From NCBI RefSeq assembly GCF_001429285.1, contig NZ_LMJJ01000015.1, forward strand, positions 358-64,357: DNA of 64,000 bases, given 5' to 3'. The notes under the pieces are model-generated. The model worked only from the letters and a program-made list of their open reading frames with translations, did not search any database and was not told where the DNA came from. A program made the translations under genes and the position numbers. Positions 44,925-53,529 of this stretch are shown here, piece after piece. Source of the stretch: Ensifer sp. Root278. GTDB lineage: Bacteria > Pseudomonadota > Alphaproteobacteria > Rhizobiales > Rhizobiaceae. Position 1 is the stretch's first letter, and the number at the start of each line of letters is the position of its first letter.

Positions 44925-45950
44925 ATGAGCACGAACACCCAGGTTCTGCTGGCCGCCCGGCCATCGGGGCGACCGACGCCGAGCGACTTCCGCATCGTCG
45001 AGACGGCAATACCGGAGCCGGCCGAAGGCGAGGTTCTGCTCAAAATCCTCTACCTCTCGCTCGATCCCTACATGCGCGGGCGCATGAACACCGGCCGGTC
45101 CTATGCCAAGCCGGTGGAGATCGGCGCGGTTATGGAGGGCGGCACGGTTGCCCGCGTCGTGCGCTCGCGCCACCCGGATTTCAGCGACGGTGATTTCGTG
45201 CTCTCCCATTCCGGCTGGCAGAGCTATGCGCTGTCGCGCGGCGCAGACCTGCGCAAGCTCGATCCGTCGGCGGCACCTCTGTCGACCGCGCTCGGCATTC
45301 TCGGCATGCCCGGTTTCACCGCCTATGCAGGACTGCTGACGATCGGCAAGCCGAAGCCGGGCGAGACAGTCGTCGTGGCCGCCGCAAGCGGCGCCGTCGG
45401 CTCGGCTGTCGGCCAGATCGCCCGCATCAAGGGGGCGCGCGCGGTCGGCATTGCGGGCGGTGCGGACAAATGCGCTTTCGTTCGCGACGTGCTCGGCTTC
45501 GATGCGGTGATCGATCACCGTGCACCGGATTTCGCCGAGCAGCTCGCCGCGGCCTGCCCCAAAGGCATCGACGTCTATTTCGAGAATGTCGGCGGCCATG
45601 TCTGGGACGCGGTTTTTCCGCTGCTGAACGACTTCGCCCGCGTGCCCGTTTGCGGCCTGATTGCGCAATACAACCAAGCCGGCGGTCCGCAAGCTGGTGG
45701 CGACAGGCTGCCGGGCGTCATGCGGGAAGTTCTGAGCAGGAGCCTGCTGATCAGGGGCTTCATCCAGCGCGAATTCGCCGATCAGCGTCCGGTTTTCTAC
45801 CAGGAGATGGCAGGCTGGATCGCCAGCGGCGAGGTTCGCTACAAGGAGGACGTTGTCGATGGCATCGAGAACGCCCCGAATGCCTTCATCGGGCTCCTCG
45901 AAGGCCGCAACTTCGGCAAGCTGGTCGTGCGGGTGGCCGCCGAGAACTGA
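44925..45950 (+). CDS. NADP-dependent MDR-family oxidoreductase
   Basis: 341 residues from the ATG at 44925 (AAGGAAAGACA upstream). Medium-chain dehydrogenase/reductase of the leukotriene B4 dehydrogenase/CurA group: SLDPYMRGRMN, GFTAYAGLLTIGKPKPGE, and the nucleotide loop VVVAAASGAVGSAVGQIA. No zinc ligands are expected in this group. It reduces an alpha,beta-unsaturated carbonyl with NADPH. Separate transcription unit, convergent with the TPR regulator gene downstream. Confidence 0.9.
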   Translation: MSTNTQVLLAARPSGRPTPSDFRIVETAIPEPAEGEVLLKILYLSLDPYMRGRMNTGRSYAKPVEIGAVMEGGTVARVVRSRHPDFSDGDFVLSHSGWQSYALSRGADLRKLDPSAAPLSTALGILGMPGFTAYAGLLTIGKPKPGETVVVAAASGAVGSAVGQIARIKGARAVGIAGGADKCAFVRDVLGFDAVIDHRAPDFAEQLAAACPKGIDVYFENVGGHVWDAVFPLLNDFARVPVCGLIAQYNQAGGPQAGGDRLPGVMREVLSRSLLIRGFIQREFADQRPVFYQEMAGWIASGEVRYKEDVVDGIENAPNAFIGLLEGRNFGKLVVRVAAEN

Positions 45951-45970
45951 AAACCACGCCTCGCGCGCGA

Positions 45971-47740
45971 TCAGTGCAGGCTGGCGAGGCGGACGCCGGC
46001 CTTGCCAAGACCATCATCGAGAAGCGCGATCAGTTCGGGCGTGTAACCACGCGCGGCGAGTTCGCTTTCAATCGACCGCATCGAGCCAGCCTTGTTCCGC
46101 TGTAAGCCGTCAAGAGCACTCGTGGCCTCTCTCGTCAGGCCGAGTTGACCTGCCGCCGCCATCCGCAGGAGGTTGACGGCAGTGTCGGCGGGATTGGCGA
46201 GCTGGCGCGCACGCGTCAGTGCTTCGCGGTATTTGCCGTTTCGGTAGTCTTCGAGCGCCAGCGTGAGCGCCGCGTCGTGGTGCACATATTCGCAGCCCAT
46301 TTCCGCCACCCGCGCAAGACTCACGCCCTCCGAATATTGCCCGCTGACGAAGAGCAGCAGACCGAGCCGAGCGGGAATGGCATCATCGAGCGGATTGAGC
46401 GCAACGGCGCGGCGACCGGACATGAACGCGGCCTCCGTGTCGCCTGAGGCGAAGCGCGCCTGCATCTGAGCGATGTAGCTCTGGCTCGATTGCGGTGCGA
46501 GAGCTACGGCCTTATCAGCGAGCTTCACCGCCCGCGCCGCCACCGTCGGCGAGGCGCTTGCCTCGCCGGTCGCCACCAGCACCGTGGCCAGGCTGGCAAG
46601 GACGTCAGGGTCTGTCGCCTGATAGGTCACCGATTGCTCCAGGCAGGCATGTGCCGAAGCCAATCCTTCCGGGTCGATCCGCGCCAGCGCGACATCGGCA
46701 AGAAGCACGCAACCGTAGCCGATCGACGGTGACACGAGCTGCCGCGCCGCCTCAAGGCTGACGATGACACCTTCCTCGCCGGCGAGCGATCGGGCGAGCC
46801 GAGCCAGCAGTTTTTCCTGAACTGCTCGTGCGTCACCGCTGTCGATATCGGCTTTCGCCGTACCCGCTCGGAGCGCCTCGTTGCTTTGCGCATCGACAAC
46901 CTGCCACGAGATCTGATGCTCCTTGACGTCAGCGCTGTAAGCGACCGAGAGCCGGTACTCCTTGCTCCCCTGCAGCTTCACCGGCGGTGCCGACGCGACC
47001 CAGCCGGTGACCGATGCAACATCGACGCCCGGCGCCGGCGCTTGCGCCAAAGTGCGCACCGCGGAGAACTGCGACAGCGCGTGGACCAGATAGTCGCCCG
47101 CCCTCCTCTGCTCTTCGGCACCGGCTCCGCTGGCCGCCGGAACGTCGATGACGATCGTCGGCTTGGCGGAAAGCACCGGTTGCCACGGGAGGCGCTCGAC
47201 GACGGAGAGATAGAAAGCCCCGGCCATTGCCGCCGTCCCTGCGACAGCGACGGCGATCAGACCGAACGGTCGACGCTTCGGCTGGACGATGGCGGAAGCG
47301 ACGTCGACCAGTTCCTCCAGCTCACTCGCCGACGCCTTGAGAGCCGTTGCGATTTCCGACGCGTCCGGTGAGCGGTCGCTCACCACGAAATGCGGAACGT
47401 AGTTGCCCTTGGGAAGCTCGATGCGAAGCCCCGCCTTATCGCCGACGGTCTCGTAATATTGCGTCAGCGCGGCGCGCAGGCGCGAGGCTTCGACACGCAC
47501 GATCGGATCGGTTGCCGGATCAAAGGAAGCCGGCCGACCGAAAACGTCGATCGCGATGGTATAGGCTTTGACCTGCCCCGAGCGGCCAGCGAAGAATTCA
47601 TCGACCAGGTAGCGCAGGAGTTTCCGGTGGCGCTCAGTGGCATGAAACTGATTATCGGCAAGAATACGATCAAGTGCAGGGCGTGCGTCACATTCGGCAA
47701 CGGCACAATGAGCTGCTTGACCCGCATTTCTGGCTTCCAT
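45971..47740 (-). CDS. Membrane-anchored winged-helix/TPR regulator-like protein
   Basis: 589 residues from the ATG at 47740 (GGGAGCG upstream). The N-terminal part has RHRKLLRYLVDEFFAG and DVFGRPASFDPATDPIVRVE, then RLRAALTQYYE and GNYVPHF, the winged-helix-like pattern seen at the N terminus of rhizobial adenylate cyclase-associated TPR proteins. One membrane segment (about 158-178) precedes an Ala/Val-rich periplasmic domain with TolB-like and TPR repeats. No cyclase catalytic motif is seen. It may sense an extracytoplasmic condition; the target is unknown. It resembles the BTAD protein at 37214 in its C-terminal layout. Confidence 0.7.
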   Translation of the reverse strand: MEARNAGQAAHCAVAECDARPALDRILADNQFHATERHRKLLRYLVDEFFAGRSGQVKAYTIAIDVFGRPASFDPATDPIVRVEASRLRAALTQYYETVGDKAGLRIELPKGNYVPHFVVSDRSPDASEIATALKASASELEELVDVASAIVQPKRRPFGLIAVAVAGTAAMAGAFYLSVVERLPWQPVLSAKPTIVIDVPAASGAGAEEQRRAGDYLVHALSQFSAVRTLAQAPAPGVDVASVTGWVASAPPVKLQGSKEYRLSVAYSADVKEHQISWQVVDAQSNEALRAGTAKADIDSGDARAVQEKLLARLARSLAGEEGVIVSLEAARQLVSPSIGYGCVLLADVALARIDPEGLASAHACLEQSVTYQATDPDVLASLATVLVATGEASASPTVAARAVKLADKAVALAPQSSQSYIAQMQARFASGDTEAAFMSGRRAVALNPLDDAIPARLGLLLFVSGQYSEGVSLARVAEMGCEYVHHDAALTLALEDYRNGKYREALTRARQLANPADTAVNLLRMAAAGQLGLTREATSALDGLQRNKAGSMRSIESELAARGYTPELIALLDDGLGKAGVRLASLH

Positions 47741-47860
47741 GATGCGCTCCCAACTGCCCACAACCCCAAAGAGAGTGCAAACGCGAGACGAACTCTAGAC
47801 GAGAGCCGCAGTGGCGAAAAGCAAAATATTGCGCCATCACAAAACATTTTCACGAAGGAA

Positions 47861-47959
47861 ATGAGTCATTTCAAAATAGAGCAAGAACCTTTTGAAAATC
47901 CCACAGAATTTTCAAGGGCTTTACATGAAATGTATGAACCCGATAAGGCTATTTGTTAA
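47861..47959 (+). CDS. Possible 32-residue small ORF in a low-GC patch
   Basis: ATG at 47861 to TAA at 47957-47959, in an AT-rich island (about 47800-47980) that stands out from the GC-rich surroundings. The product begins MSHFKIEQEPFENPTEFSRA and is acidic. AAGGA lies immediately before the ATG, closer than ideal. It could be a real small protein, a promoter region, or neither. Confidence 0.3.
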   Translation: MSHFKIEQEPFENPTEFSRALHEMYEPDKAIC

Positions 47960-48235
47960 TCACAATGGATTAGGTTCGCGGCCTGAATCGATGATACAGA
48001 TGGAAATTACCTCTTCTTCGATCTCGCGACAGATCAATTCATACTCCGAGATCATCGAATGATCCAGCGGATCGAGTTTACGTTGCCGGTCGAGCATGGA
48101 GCTCGCCTCTTCATAGGCCTCGCAGAGGTTGGAAAGAGAAAGGTTCTTGACGCTCAGCAGTTGCAGTTGACCGCGCAACGCCGGAAGCTTCAGCATGAGC
48201 TTCAGAAGTCCGCGCTGTACGGCCGCGTTGGGCAT
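47960..48235 (-). CDS. Small helical protein of unknown function
   Basis: 91 residues. The N terminus is basic (MPNAAVQRGLLKLMLKLPAL), the middle helical (LSLSNLCEAYEEASSMLDRQ) and the C terminus acidic (ICREIEEEVISICIID). GGCGGGT lies before the ATG. One copy of the shared 18-bp element lies 190 bases upstream. No family recognised. Confidence 0.55.
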   Translation of the reverse strand: MPNAAVQRGLLKLMLKLPALRGQLQLLSVKNLSLSNLCEAYEEASSMLDRQRKLDPLDHSMISEYELICREIEEEVISICIIDSGREPNPL

Positions 48236-48695
48236 TGTTTTCTACCCGCCTGATCGACAATCGATGACCTTGCCGCCAGCCCGATACGCTGGTGCACCAT
48301 TTCTCAAGGATCATTTTCTCCGGGACCGTGACGACACATCAGCCCGCCGAGCGCTCAACCAAAACTGGCAGCCGGACCGGACCTCTCCCTCGATGGTTAA
48401 GGTGACAACAGACGCTCCGTTTCGGAAGTACGTAACAGTAACTTTGCCCCGATAGTCTTGACGCCGACGATATGATCATCCGAGTTTCGTCCTTGGATAT
48501 GACAAGCTTTATGCCTCAGCAGGTCCCGGTATCGCCAAGGCGATCCCTATCGATGACAGACCGGTTTGGACGCCTTTGTCGAACCGTAGGTCATCGTCTC
48601 CGGAACTCCTCAAAGACTAGAATCCGTCGGCCGGAACGTCGCAGGCGAAGTCGACCTACATGGGCGCGCAACCAAAGGGGCTGATTGTCCGCTCC
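48236..48695. other. Intergenic region, 460 bases
   Basis: It lies upstream of the 91-residue gene and downstream of the HAD gene, both on the minus strand. It holds copy 2 of the shared 18-bp element (48426-48443). A 70-codon open frame at 48472-48684 on the plus strand is Arg-rich and lacks a ribosome site, so I do not call it. Confidence 0.5.
48426..48443 (-). promoter_or_regulatory. Shared 18-bp element, copy 2
   Basis: In gene direction it reads AGTTACTGTTACGTACTT, 190 bases before the start of the 91-residue gene; only its first base departs from copy 1. Confidence 0.55.
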
Positions 48696-49742
48696 TTACT
48701 TGTCGAAAGTATAGATCTTGCGCCAGTCCTGTTTCATATCGACCAGCAGCCAGTTTCTCTGTTCGGCTTCGGTCAGCGCCTTGTCCAGCTTGCCGACGGG
48801 CGATTGCCGGTCATAGGCCCATTCGCGCTCGCCGTCCGTATGGTGCACGATCAGGCCGAAGCGTGGACCGGAGCCCGCTGTTACCCAGCGCAGCATCTCA
48901 TAGTCGCCGTCGGAGTTGCCGGCCGCAAAGATCGGCCGCCGGCCGATGAACGTGTTGATGCCGACGGGTTTGCCCGGGCCGTCGTCGATGAAGTCGATCT
49001 TGGGCTCGCGTGTCAGCACCGGCGTATCGCCGTCGAGGTCATACTTCGTTGTGATGCTGCTGCCGACGACCTGTTCGGGCGGGATACCGTACATCTGTTC
49101 GGTCATCGGCCGCATGAATTCGATGCCGCCGCCGGAGACGATGTAGGTCTTGAAACCGTTTGCCCGGAGATAATCGAGCAGCTCACGCATCGGCAGATAG
49201 GTGATCTCGTTGTAGGGACGGTTGAAGCGCGGATGTTTGGCGGTCGCAAACCAGTCCTTGACCGTTTTGGTAAACGCATCCGTCGTCATGCGGGCATGGG
49301 TCGCCATCACGAGTTCGACGATGCCCTTCTCGCCCGAGGCGGCGACACCCGCCATGTCGCCCTTGAGCAGCGATGCGAATGGCTCCTTATCCTTCCACTC
49401 CGGATGTTCCGGCGCCATCGCCTTGACGCGATCCACAGCGAACATGCCCTGGAAATAGTTCGGCTGCTCGGTCCAGAGCGTGCCGTCATTGTCGAAGACG
49501 GCGATCCGTTCCTCCGGCGCCACGAAATCCGCCCCGTTCTCGCTGGTCACGCGCGTGACGAAATCAACGATGGCCGTCTTTGCCTCGCCATCATTCCAGG
49601 ACGGAAGATTGTCGGCGGGCGCATCGGCCGCGACGACGGCGCCCGGAGCGGCGAACGCCGTGGAAAGCAGGAACAGGAGACCGACGAGCCGCGAACGGCG
49701 CCGGCTCGGCGTGGAATTGGATCGCATCGCAATTGCCGTCAT
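48696..49742 (-). CDS. Secreted HAD-family phosphatase
   Basis: 348 residues from the ATG at 49742, with AAGGAGG upstream; a longer frame to 49847 overlaps the FGE gene and is rejected. A signal peptide (RSRLVGLLFLLSTAFAAPGAVVAA) precedes the HAD fold: catalytic DNDGTLW (Asp84, Asp86), KTYIVSGGGIEFM, and FAAGNSDGDYEML as the C-terminal acidic motif. Close in look to secreted phosphoserine-phosphatase-like HADs. It is 43 bases downstream of the FGE gene on the same strand and probably co-transcribed. Substrate unknown; linkage to a sulfatase suggests a role in sulfate- or phosphate-ester scavenging. Confidence 0.85.
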   Translation of the reverse strand: MTAIAMRSNSTPSRRRSRLVGLLFLLSTAFAAPGAVVAADAPADNLPSWNDGEAKTAIVDFVTRVTSENGADFVAPEERIAVFDNDGTLWTEQPNYFQGMFAVDRVKAMAPEHPEWKDKEPFASLLKGDMAGVAASGEKGIVELVMATHARMTTDAFTKTVKDWFATAKHPRFNRPYNEITYLPMRELLDYLRANGFKTYIVSGGGIEFMRPMTEQMYGIPPEQVVGSSITTKYDLDGDTPVLTREPKIDFIDDGPGKPVGINTFIGRRPIFAAGNSDGDYEMLRWVTAGSGPRFGLIVHHTDGEREWAYDRQSPVGKLDKALTEAEQRNWLLVDMKQDWRKIYTFDK

Positions 49743-49785
49743 CACGCATCCTCCTTGCGGGAACGATTTGAAACCCCTGGCAGGG

Positions 49786-50757
49786 TCAGGGCCGCCGAAT
49801 ACAGCGGAACCCGATATGGGTGGTCGCCGCGTTTTCCTCATGCGCATGGCGCGCCGCCGGCCGGTAGCGGCGGCAATAGTTGGGCGCGCAGAGATGCGAG
49901 CCGCCCTTCACCACCCGGCGGGCGATGTGGATCGTTGGTTGTCTCGGATCGAAGCTTGCTTCCCTGTCGCCGCCGCGCGGATTGGAAGGGATACAGCAGC
50001 TCTTTTGCGCCGGCGCCGGATGGTTGGTCGACCAGAAGTCGCTCGTCCATTCCCAGACATTGCCGATCATATCGTAGAGGCCGTAGCCGTTCGGTGGGAA
50101 ACTTGCGACCGGAGAGGTCCGTTCGAAGCCGTCGGGTCTGAGATTTTCCGTCGGGAACATGCCATGCCAGGTGTTCGCCATGAAACGCCCCTCCGGCACC
50201 AGTTCGTCACCCCAGGCAAATTCCGCGCCCTCAAGCCCGCCCTTTGCCGCGAACTCCCATTCCGCCTCCGTCGGCAAGTCCTTGCCCGCCCATTCCGCAT
50301 AGGCCCTGGCATCCAGATAGGAGACCTGGACGACCGGATGATCGAACTTGCCGCGGATATTGCTCTGCCGCCCATAGGGCCGCCGCCAATCGGCACCGAA
50401 CTTGAAGTTCCACCATTGCGACGGGCTGTTGCTGGTAATCCGCTTCGGCGGATCGAAGATCACCGAGCCGGCGCGCATCATCTCCGGCAGGGCGCCGGGA
50501 TAATCCTTGGGGTCCGGGGTCTTCTCCGCCTCGGTGACGTAGCCGGTCGCCTCGACGAAAGCGGCGAACTGCCGGTTGGTCACCGGCGCCACGTCGATCC
50601 AGAAGCCGTCCACTTTGACCGGATGCGCCGGCGCTTCCTCCGGATAGTGCTTGTCCGACCCCATGACGAAGGTGCCACCTTCGATCCAGATCGGCTCGCG
50701 CGCGCTGATTGCTGCCGGCGTTTCGTTGAGAAGCGGTATCTTCGGCGAAACTTGCAT
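49786..50757 (-). CDS. Formylglycine-generating enzyme (sulfatase maturation)
   Basis: 323 residues of the SUMF1/FGE fold. The conserved opening WIEGGTFVMGSD, the PVTNRQFAAFV motif, LPTEAEWEFA and NVWEWTSDFW are present. The active-site cysteine pair is Cys290 and Cys295 (GGSHLCAPNYCRRYRPAARH), as in copper-dependent FGE. It converts the sulfatase active-site Cys to formylglycine. The expected client is the arylsulfatase at 57609, whose CTAGR site is intact. No signal peptide, so it acts in the cytoplasm before export. It carries copy 3 of the shared element 75 bases upstream. Confidence 0.92.
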   Translation of the reverse strand: MQVSPKIPLLNETPAAISAREPIWIEGGTFVMGSDKHYPEEAPAHPVKVDGFWIDVAPVTNRQFAAFVEATGYVTEAEKTPDPKDYPGALPEMMRAGSVIFDPPKRITSNSPSQWWNFKFGADWRRPYGRQSNIRGKFDHPVVQVSYLDARAYAEWAGKDLPTEAEWEFAAKGGLEGAEFAWGDELVPEGRFMANTWHGMFPTENLRPDGFERTSPVASFPPNGYGLYDMIGNVWEWTSDFWSTNHPAPAQKSCCIPSNPRGGDREASFDPRQPTIHIARRVVKGGSHLCAPNYCRRYRPAARHAHEENAATTHIGFRCIRRP

Positions 50758-50832
50758 GCGGTTTCCATCTCCCGAAGGTGGCGGGTTCGACCACCAAACC
50801 GGTCCAAGCTAACGCCATTCCTCGCCGGCCCA

Positions 50833-50850
50833 AAGTACGTAACCGTTACG
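50833..50850 (-). promoter_or_regulatory. Shared 18-bp element, copy 3
   Basis: In gene direction it reads CGTAACGGTTACGTACTT, 75 bases before the FGE start codon. The first 13 bases are a perfect dyad around one central base. Confidence 0.65.
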
Positions 50851-50913
50851 ATGGCAAACAAAACCTCGTGGCCACGATGAAAATCGGCCAAATGTGGTCC
50901 TTGCGGGGGTCTT

Positions 50914-50931
50914 CGTTACTGTTACGTTCTT
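50914..50931 (+). promoter_or_regulatory. Shared 18-bp element, copy 4
   Basis: It reads CGTTACTGTTACGTTCTT, 84 bases before the MoxR start codon. Copies 3 and 4 are divergent and 63 bases apart, so one protein could control both directions. Confidence 0.65.
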
Positions 50932-51015
50932 TCCAATTGGCCTGATTTAACAATAAGCTCTGCCAAAATTTCATGATGACTGATGCTGCCGGAGAGGCAG
51001 AGGGAGCAGGAATTC

Positions 51016-51987
51016 ATGGGTGCACGCGACGATATCGAGCAACTCGGCAAGCGCATCGGCGATGCGATCATCGGCCAGGAAGGCATGATCGAGCGGTTGC
51101 TGCTGGGCTTGCTTAGCAACGGCCACTTGCTCGTCGAAGGCCTGCCGGGGCTCGCCAAGACCCGGGCCATCAAGAGCATGGCGAAGAACCTCGACGCGGA
51201 GCTGTCGCGCATCCAGTTCACGCCCGACCTCCTGCCCGCCGACATCACCGGGTCGGAGATCTATTTTTCCGACGGCGGCAAAGGCGAGTTTCGTTTTCAG
51301 GAAGGCCCTATCTTCGCCAACCTCATCCTCGCGGACGAGGTGAACCGTGCGCCGGCGAAGGTGCAATCGGCCCTGCTCGAGGCGATGGAGGAGCGCCAGG
51401 TCACCATCGGTGGCAAGAGCCACACGCTGCCGGATCTGTTCCTGGTGATGGCGACCCAGAACCCGATCGAGCAGGAAGGCACCTATCCCTTGCCAGAGGC
51501 ACAGCTCGACCGCTTCCTCATGCATATCCAGGTGGATTATCCCGACGCCACGTCGGAAGCCGACATCATGCGGCTCGTACGTTCCGAGGAAATCCACGAA
51601 AAATCCAACAATCACGCGACGGAAAAACTCGCCCAGGATTCAGTGTTCACAGCGCGCCAGGAGATTTCGGCGATCACCGTTTCCGAAGCGATCGAGAACT
51701 ACATCGTCGCGCTCGTCATGGCGACCCGCTACCCCGACAAGGTCGACAAGGATCTCGCCAAATGGCTGCAGGTCGGCGTCAGCCCGCGCGGCGTCATCGG
51801 TCTCGACAAGGTTTCGCGGGCCCACGCCTGGCTGAACGGCCGCGACTTCGTGACCCCCGACGATGTGCAGGCCACCGTGCACGACGTCTTTCGCCACCGG
51901 CTGGTGCTTTCCTATGAAGCGCATGCCGGCGGCACCACCGCCAACCAAGTGATCGACCGTATCGTCGAACTCGTCGCGGTCGCCTGA
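51016..51987 (+). CDS. MoxR-type AAA+ ATPase
   Basis: 323 residues from the ATG at 51016 (GGGAGCAGGA upstream; an ATG 33 bases earlier is less good). Walker A is GLPGLAKT (42-49), Walker B LILADEVN (about 103-110), and the sensor region MATQNPIEQEGTYPLPEAQLDRF is present. MoxR ATPases act as chaperones for assembly or activation of partner complexes with VWA proteins. It is the first gene of the six-gene operon that ends with BatD. Confidence 0.93.
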   Translation: MGARDDIEQLGKRIGDAIIGQEGMIERLLLGLLSNGHLLVEGLPGLAKTRAIKSMAKNLDAELSRIQFTPDLLPADITGSEIYFSDGGKGEFRFQEGPIFANLILADEVNRAPAKVQSALLEAMEERQVTIGGKSHTLPDLFLVMATQNPIEQEGTYPLPEAQLDRFLMHIQVDYPDATSEADIMRLVRSEEIHEKSNNHATEKLAQDSVFTARQEISAITVSEAIENYIVALVMATRYPDKVDKDLAKWLQVGVSPRGVIGLDKVSRAHAWLNGRDFVTPDDVQATVHDVFRHRLVLSYEAHAGGTTANQVIDRIVELVAVA

Positions 51988-52003
51988 GGATGGAGGTTTG
52001 CCG

Positions 52004-52999
52004 ATGGCCATATCCCTGCCGGCTCTCGCCCGTTCCCGCGGCATCGTAAAACCCCGCCAGGTCGATACGACCGGCGTCTATACCTCGGTCGACACGCTCG
52101 TCGGCCTCGAGGCCATGGCCCGAGACCTGACCTTCCTGCGCAAGGCGCCGGTGCAGCGACTGCTCGCCGGTCGCCATGAATCACGCATGCGCGGCCGCGG
52201 CCTCTCCTTCGAGGAGCTACGCAACTATCTCCCGGGCGACGACATCCGCGCGATCGACTGGCGGGTGACGGCGCGCACCGGCAAACCGGTCGTCCGTGTC
52301 TATGACGAAGAGAAGGACCGGCCGGCCCTGATCCTCGTCGACCAGCGCATCAACATGTTCTTCGGCAGCCGCCGGGCGATGAAGTCAGTCGCGGCGGCCG
52401 AAGTCGCCGCACTCTCGGCCTGGCGCGTGCTGGCGCTCGGCGATCGTGTCGGCGGCTTCGTCTTCGGCGACGAAGAGGTTACCGAGGTGCGCCCTTACCG
52501 CAGCCGCGAGGCGGTGGTCCGGCTTGCCGACAGCATCGTTCGCCACAATACGGCGCTGCAGGCCGGTTCGCAGGCGCCGCATGGCGCGGAGCAGCTTGAC
52601 GTCGTCCTCACGACCGTCGCCAACATTGCCCGGCACGACCACCTAGTCATCGTCATCAGCGATTTCGACGGCTACAGCCTCGAAACCCGCGACATGCTGT
52701 TGAAGCTCTCGGCCCACAACGATGTGATCTCCGTTCTCATCTACGATCCCTTCCTGCTCGAACTGCCACGCAAGGGCGATATCGTCTTCAGCGGCGGCCT
52801 GCTTCAGGCCGAAGTGCAATTCGCCCACGGCAATGTCCGCGAGGCGATCGACAGTTTTGCCAGAAAACGCGGGCGGGCACTGCGCGCCTGGCAGGAAGAA
52901 CTCGGCCTGCCGATGCTGCCGATTTCCGCCGCCGAGGAGGTCGCGCCACAATTGCGCACCATGCTCGGCCAGCTCGCCAGCCGGCAACGGAGGCGATAG
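52004..52999 (+). CDS. DUF58 protein
   Basis: 331 residues from the ATG at 52004, seven bases after GGAGG. The family signature is clear: GRGLSFEELRNYLPGDDIRAIDWRVTARTG followed by VYDEEKDRPALILVDQ (given only to mark residues about 63-105). A VWA-like core follows. DUF58 proteins are regular partners of MoxR ATPases. No membrane segment. It starts 16 bases after the MoxR stop. Confidence 0.9.
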   Translation: MAISLPALARSRGIVKPRQVDTTGVYTSVDTLVGLEAMARDLTFLRKAPVQRLLAGRHESRMRGRGLSFEELRNYLPGDDIRAIDWRVTARTGKPVVRVYDEEKDRPALILVDQRINMFFGSRRAMKSVAAAEVAALSAWRVLALGDRVGGFVFGDEEVTEVRPYRSREAVVRLADSIVRHNTALQAGSQAPHGAEQLDVVLTTVANIARHDHLVIVISDFDGYSLETRDMLLKLSAHNDVISVLIYDPFLLELPRKGDIVFSGGLLQAEVQFAHGNVREAIDSFARKRGRALRAWQEELGLPMLPISAAEEVAPQLRTMLGQLASRQRRR

Positions 53000-53001
53000 C
53001 G

Positions 53002-53529
53002 ATGGCGACGGCCGCCCCTGCGAAAGACCCGTTGCTCGAGGCAACCCTTCGGCAGCTCGCGGACATCGCCATGCCTCAGCCCGTCTCGATGATGCCGCAG
53101 ACCTGGGCCTGGGCGGCGCTCGGCTGCGTCATACTCCTGCTGATCGCCTTCGCATGCTGGCGCTGGTACCGGCGCTGGGAGGCCAATGGTTACCGTCGCG
53201 AAGCGCTCGCCGACCTAAAGAAAATCGAGGGACGCCTCGCCGCGTCCGCGACCCGCGGCGAGGCGCTCGTCGCTTTACCCGTCCTCTTGAAGCGCACCGC
53301 CCTGGTGCTCTGGCCGCGCGAAACGATAGCCGGGCTCCATGGCACGGGATGGACCGGCTTCCTCGATGCCCATTCCGGCGGCCCGGTGTTCACGATCACC
53401 TCGGCGCGTTTCTTCGAGGAAGCCGAATATCGTGGCAGCGCGGCGCTCTGCGCCGTCCCGGAACCCGAAGCGCGGACCTATGCCGCCGCGGCACGTCACT
53501 GGATCGAGGCGCACCATGTACGTGCTTGA
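53002..53529 (+). CDS. DUF4381 membrane protein
   Basis: 175 residues with one membrane segment (AWAALGCVILLLIAFACW, about 36-53), then a cytoplasmic helical domain (REALADLKKIEGRLAASATRG, LPVLLKRTALVLWPRE). This is the DUF4381 family found between DUF58 and VWA genes in MoxR operons. It starts two bases after the DUF58 stop and its end overlaps the VWA gene. Confidence 0.9.
   Translation: MATAAPAKDPLLEATLRQLADIAMPQPVSMMPQTWAWAALGCVILLLIAFACWRWYRRWEANGYRREALADLKKIEGRLAASATRGEALVALPVLLKRTALVLWPRETIAGLHGTGWTGFLDAHSGGPVFTITSARFFEEAEYRGSAALCAVPEPEARTYAAAARHWIEAHHVRA

Noticed and set aside
48472-48684. 70-codon Arg-rich frame
   Set aside because: No ribosome site, extreme composition, and no family resemblance.
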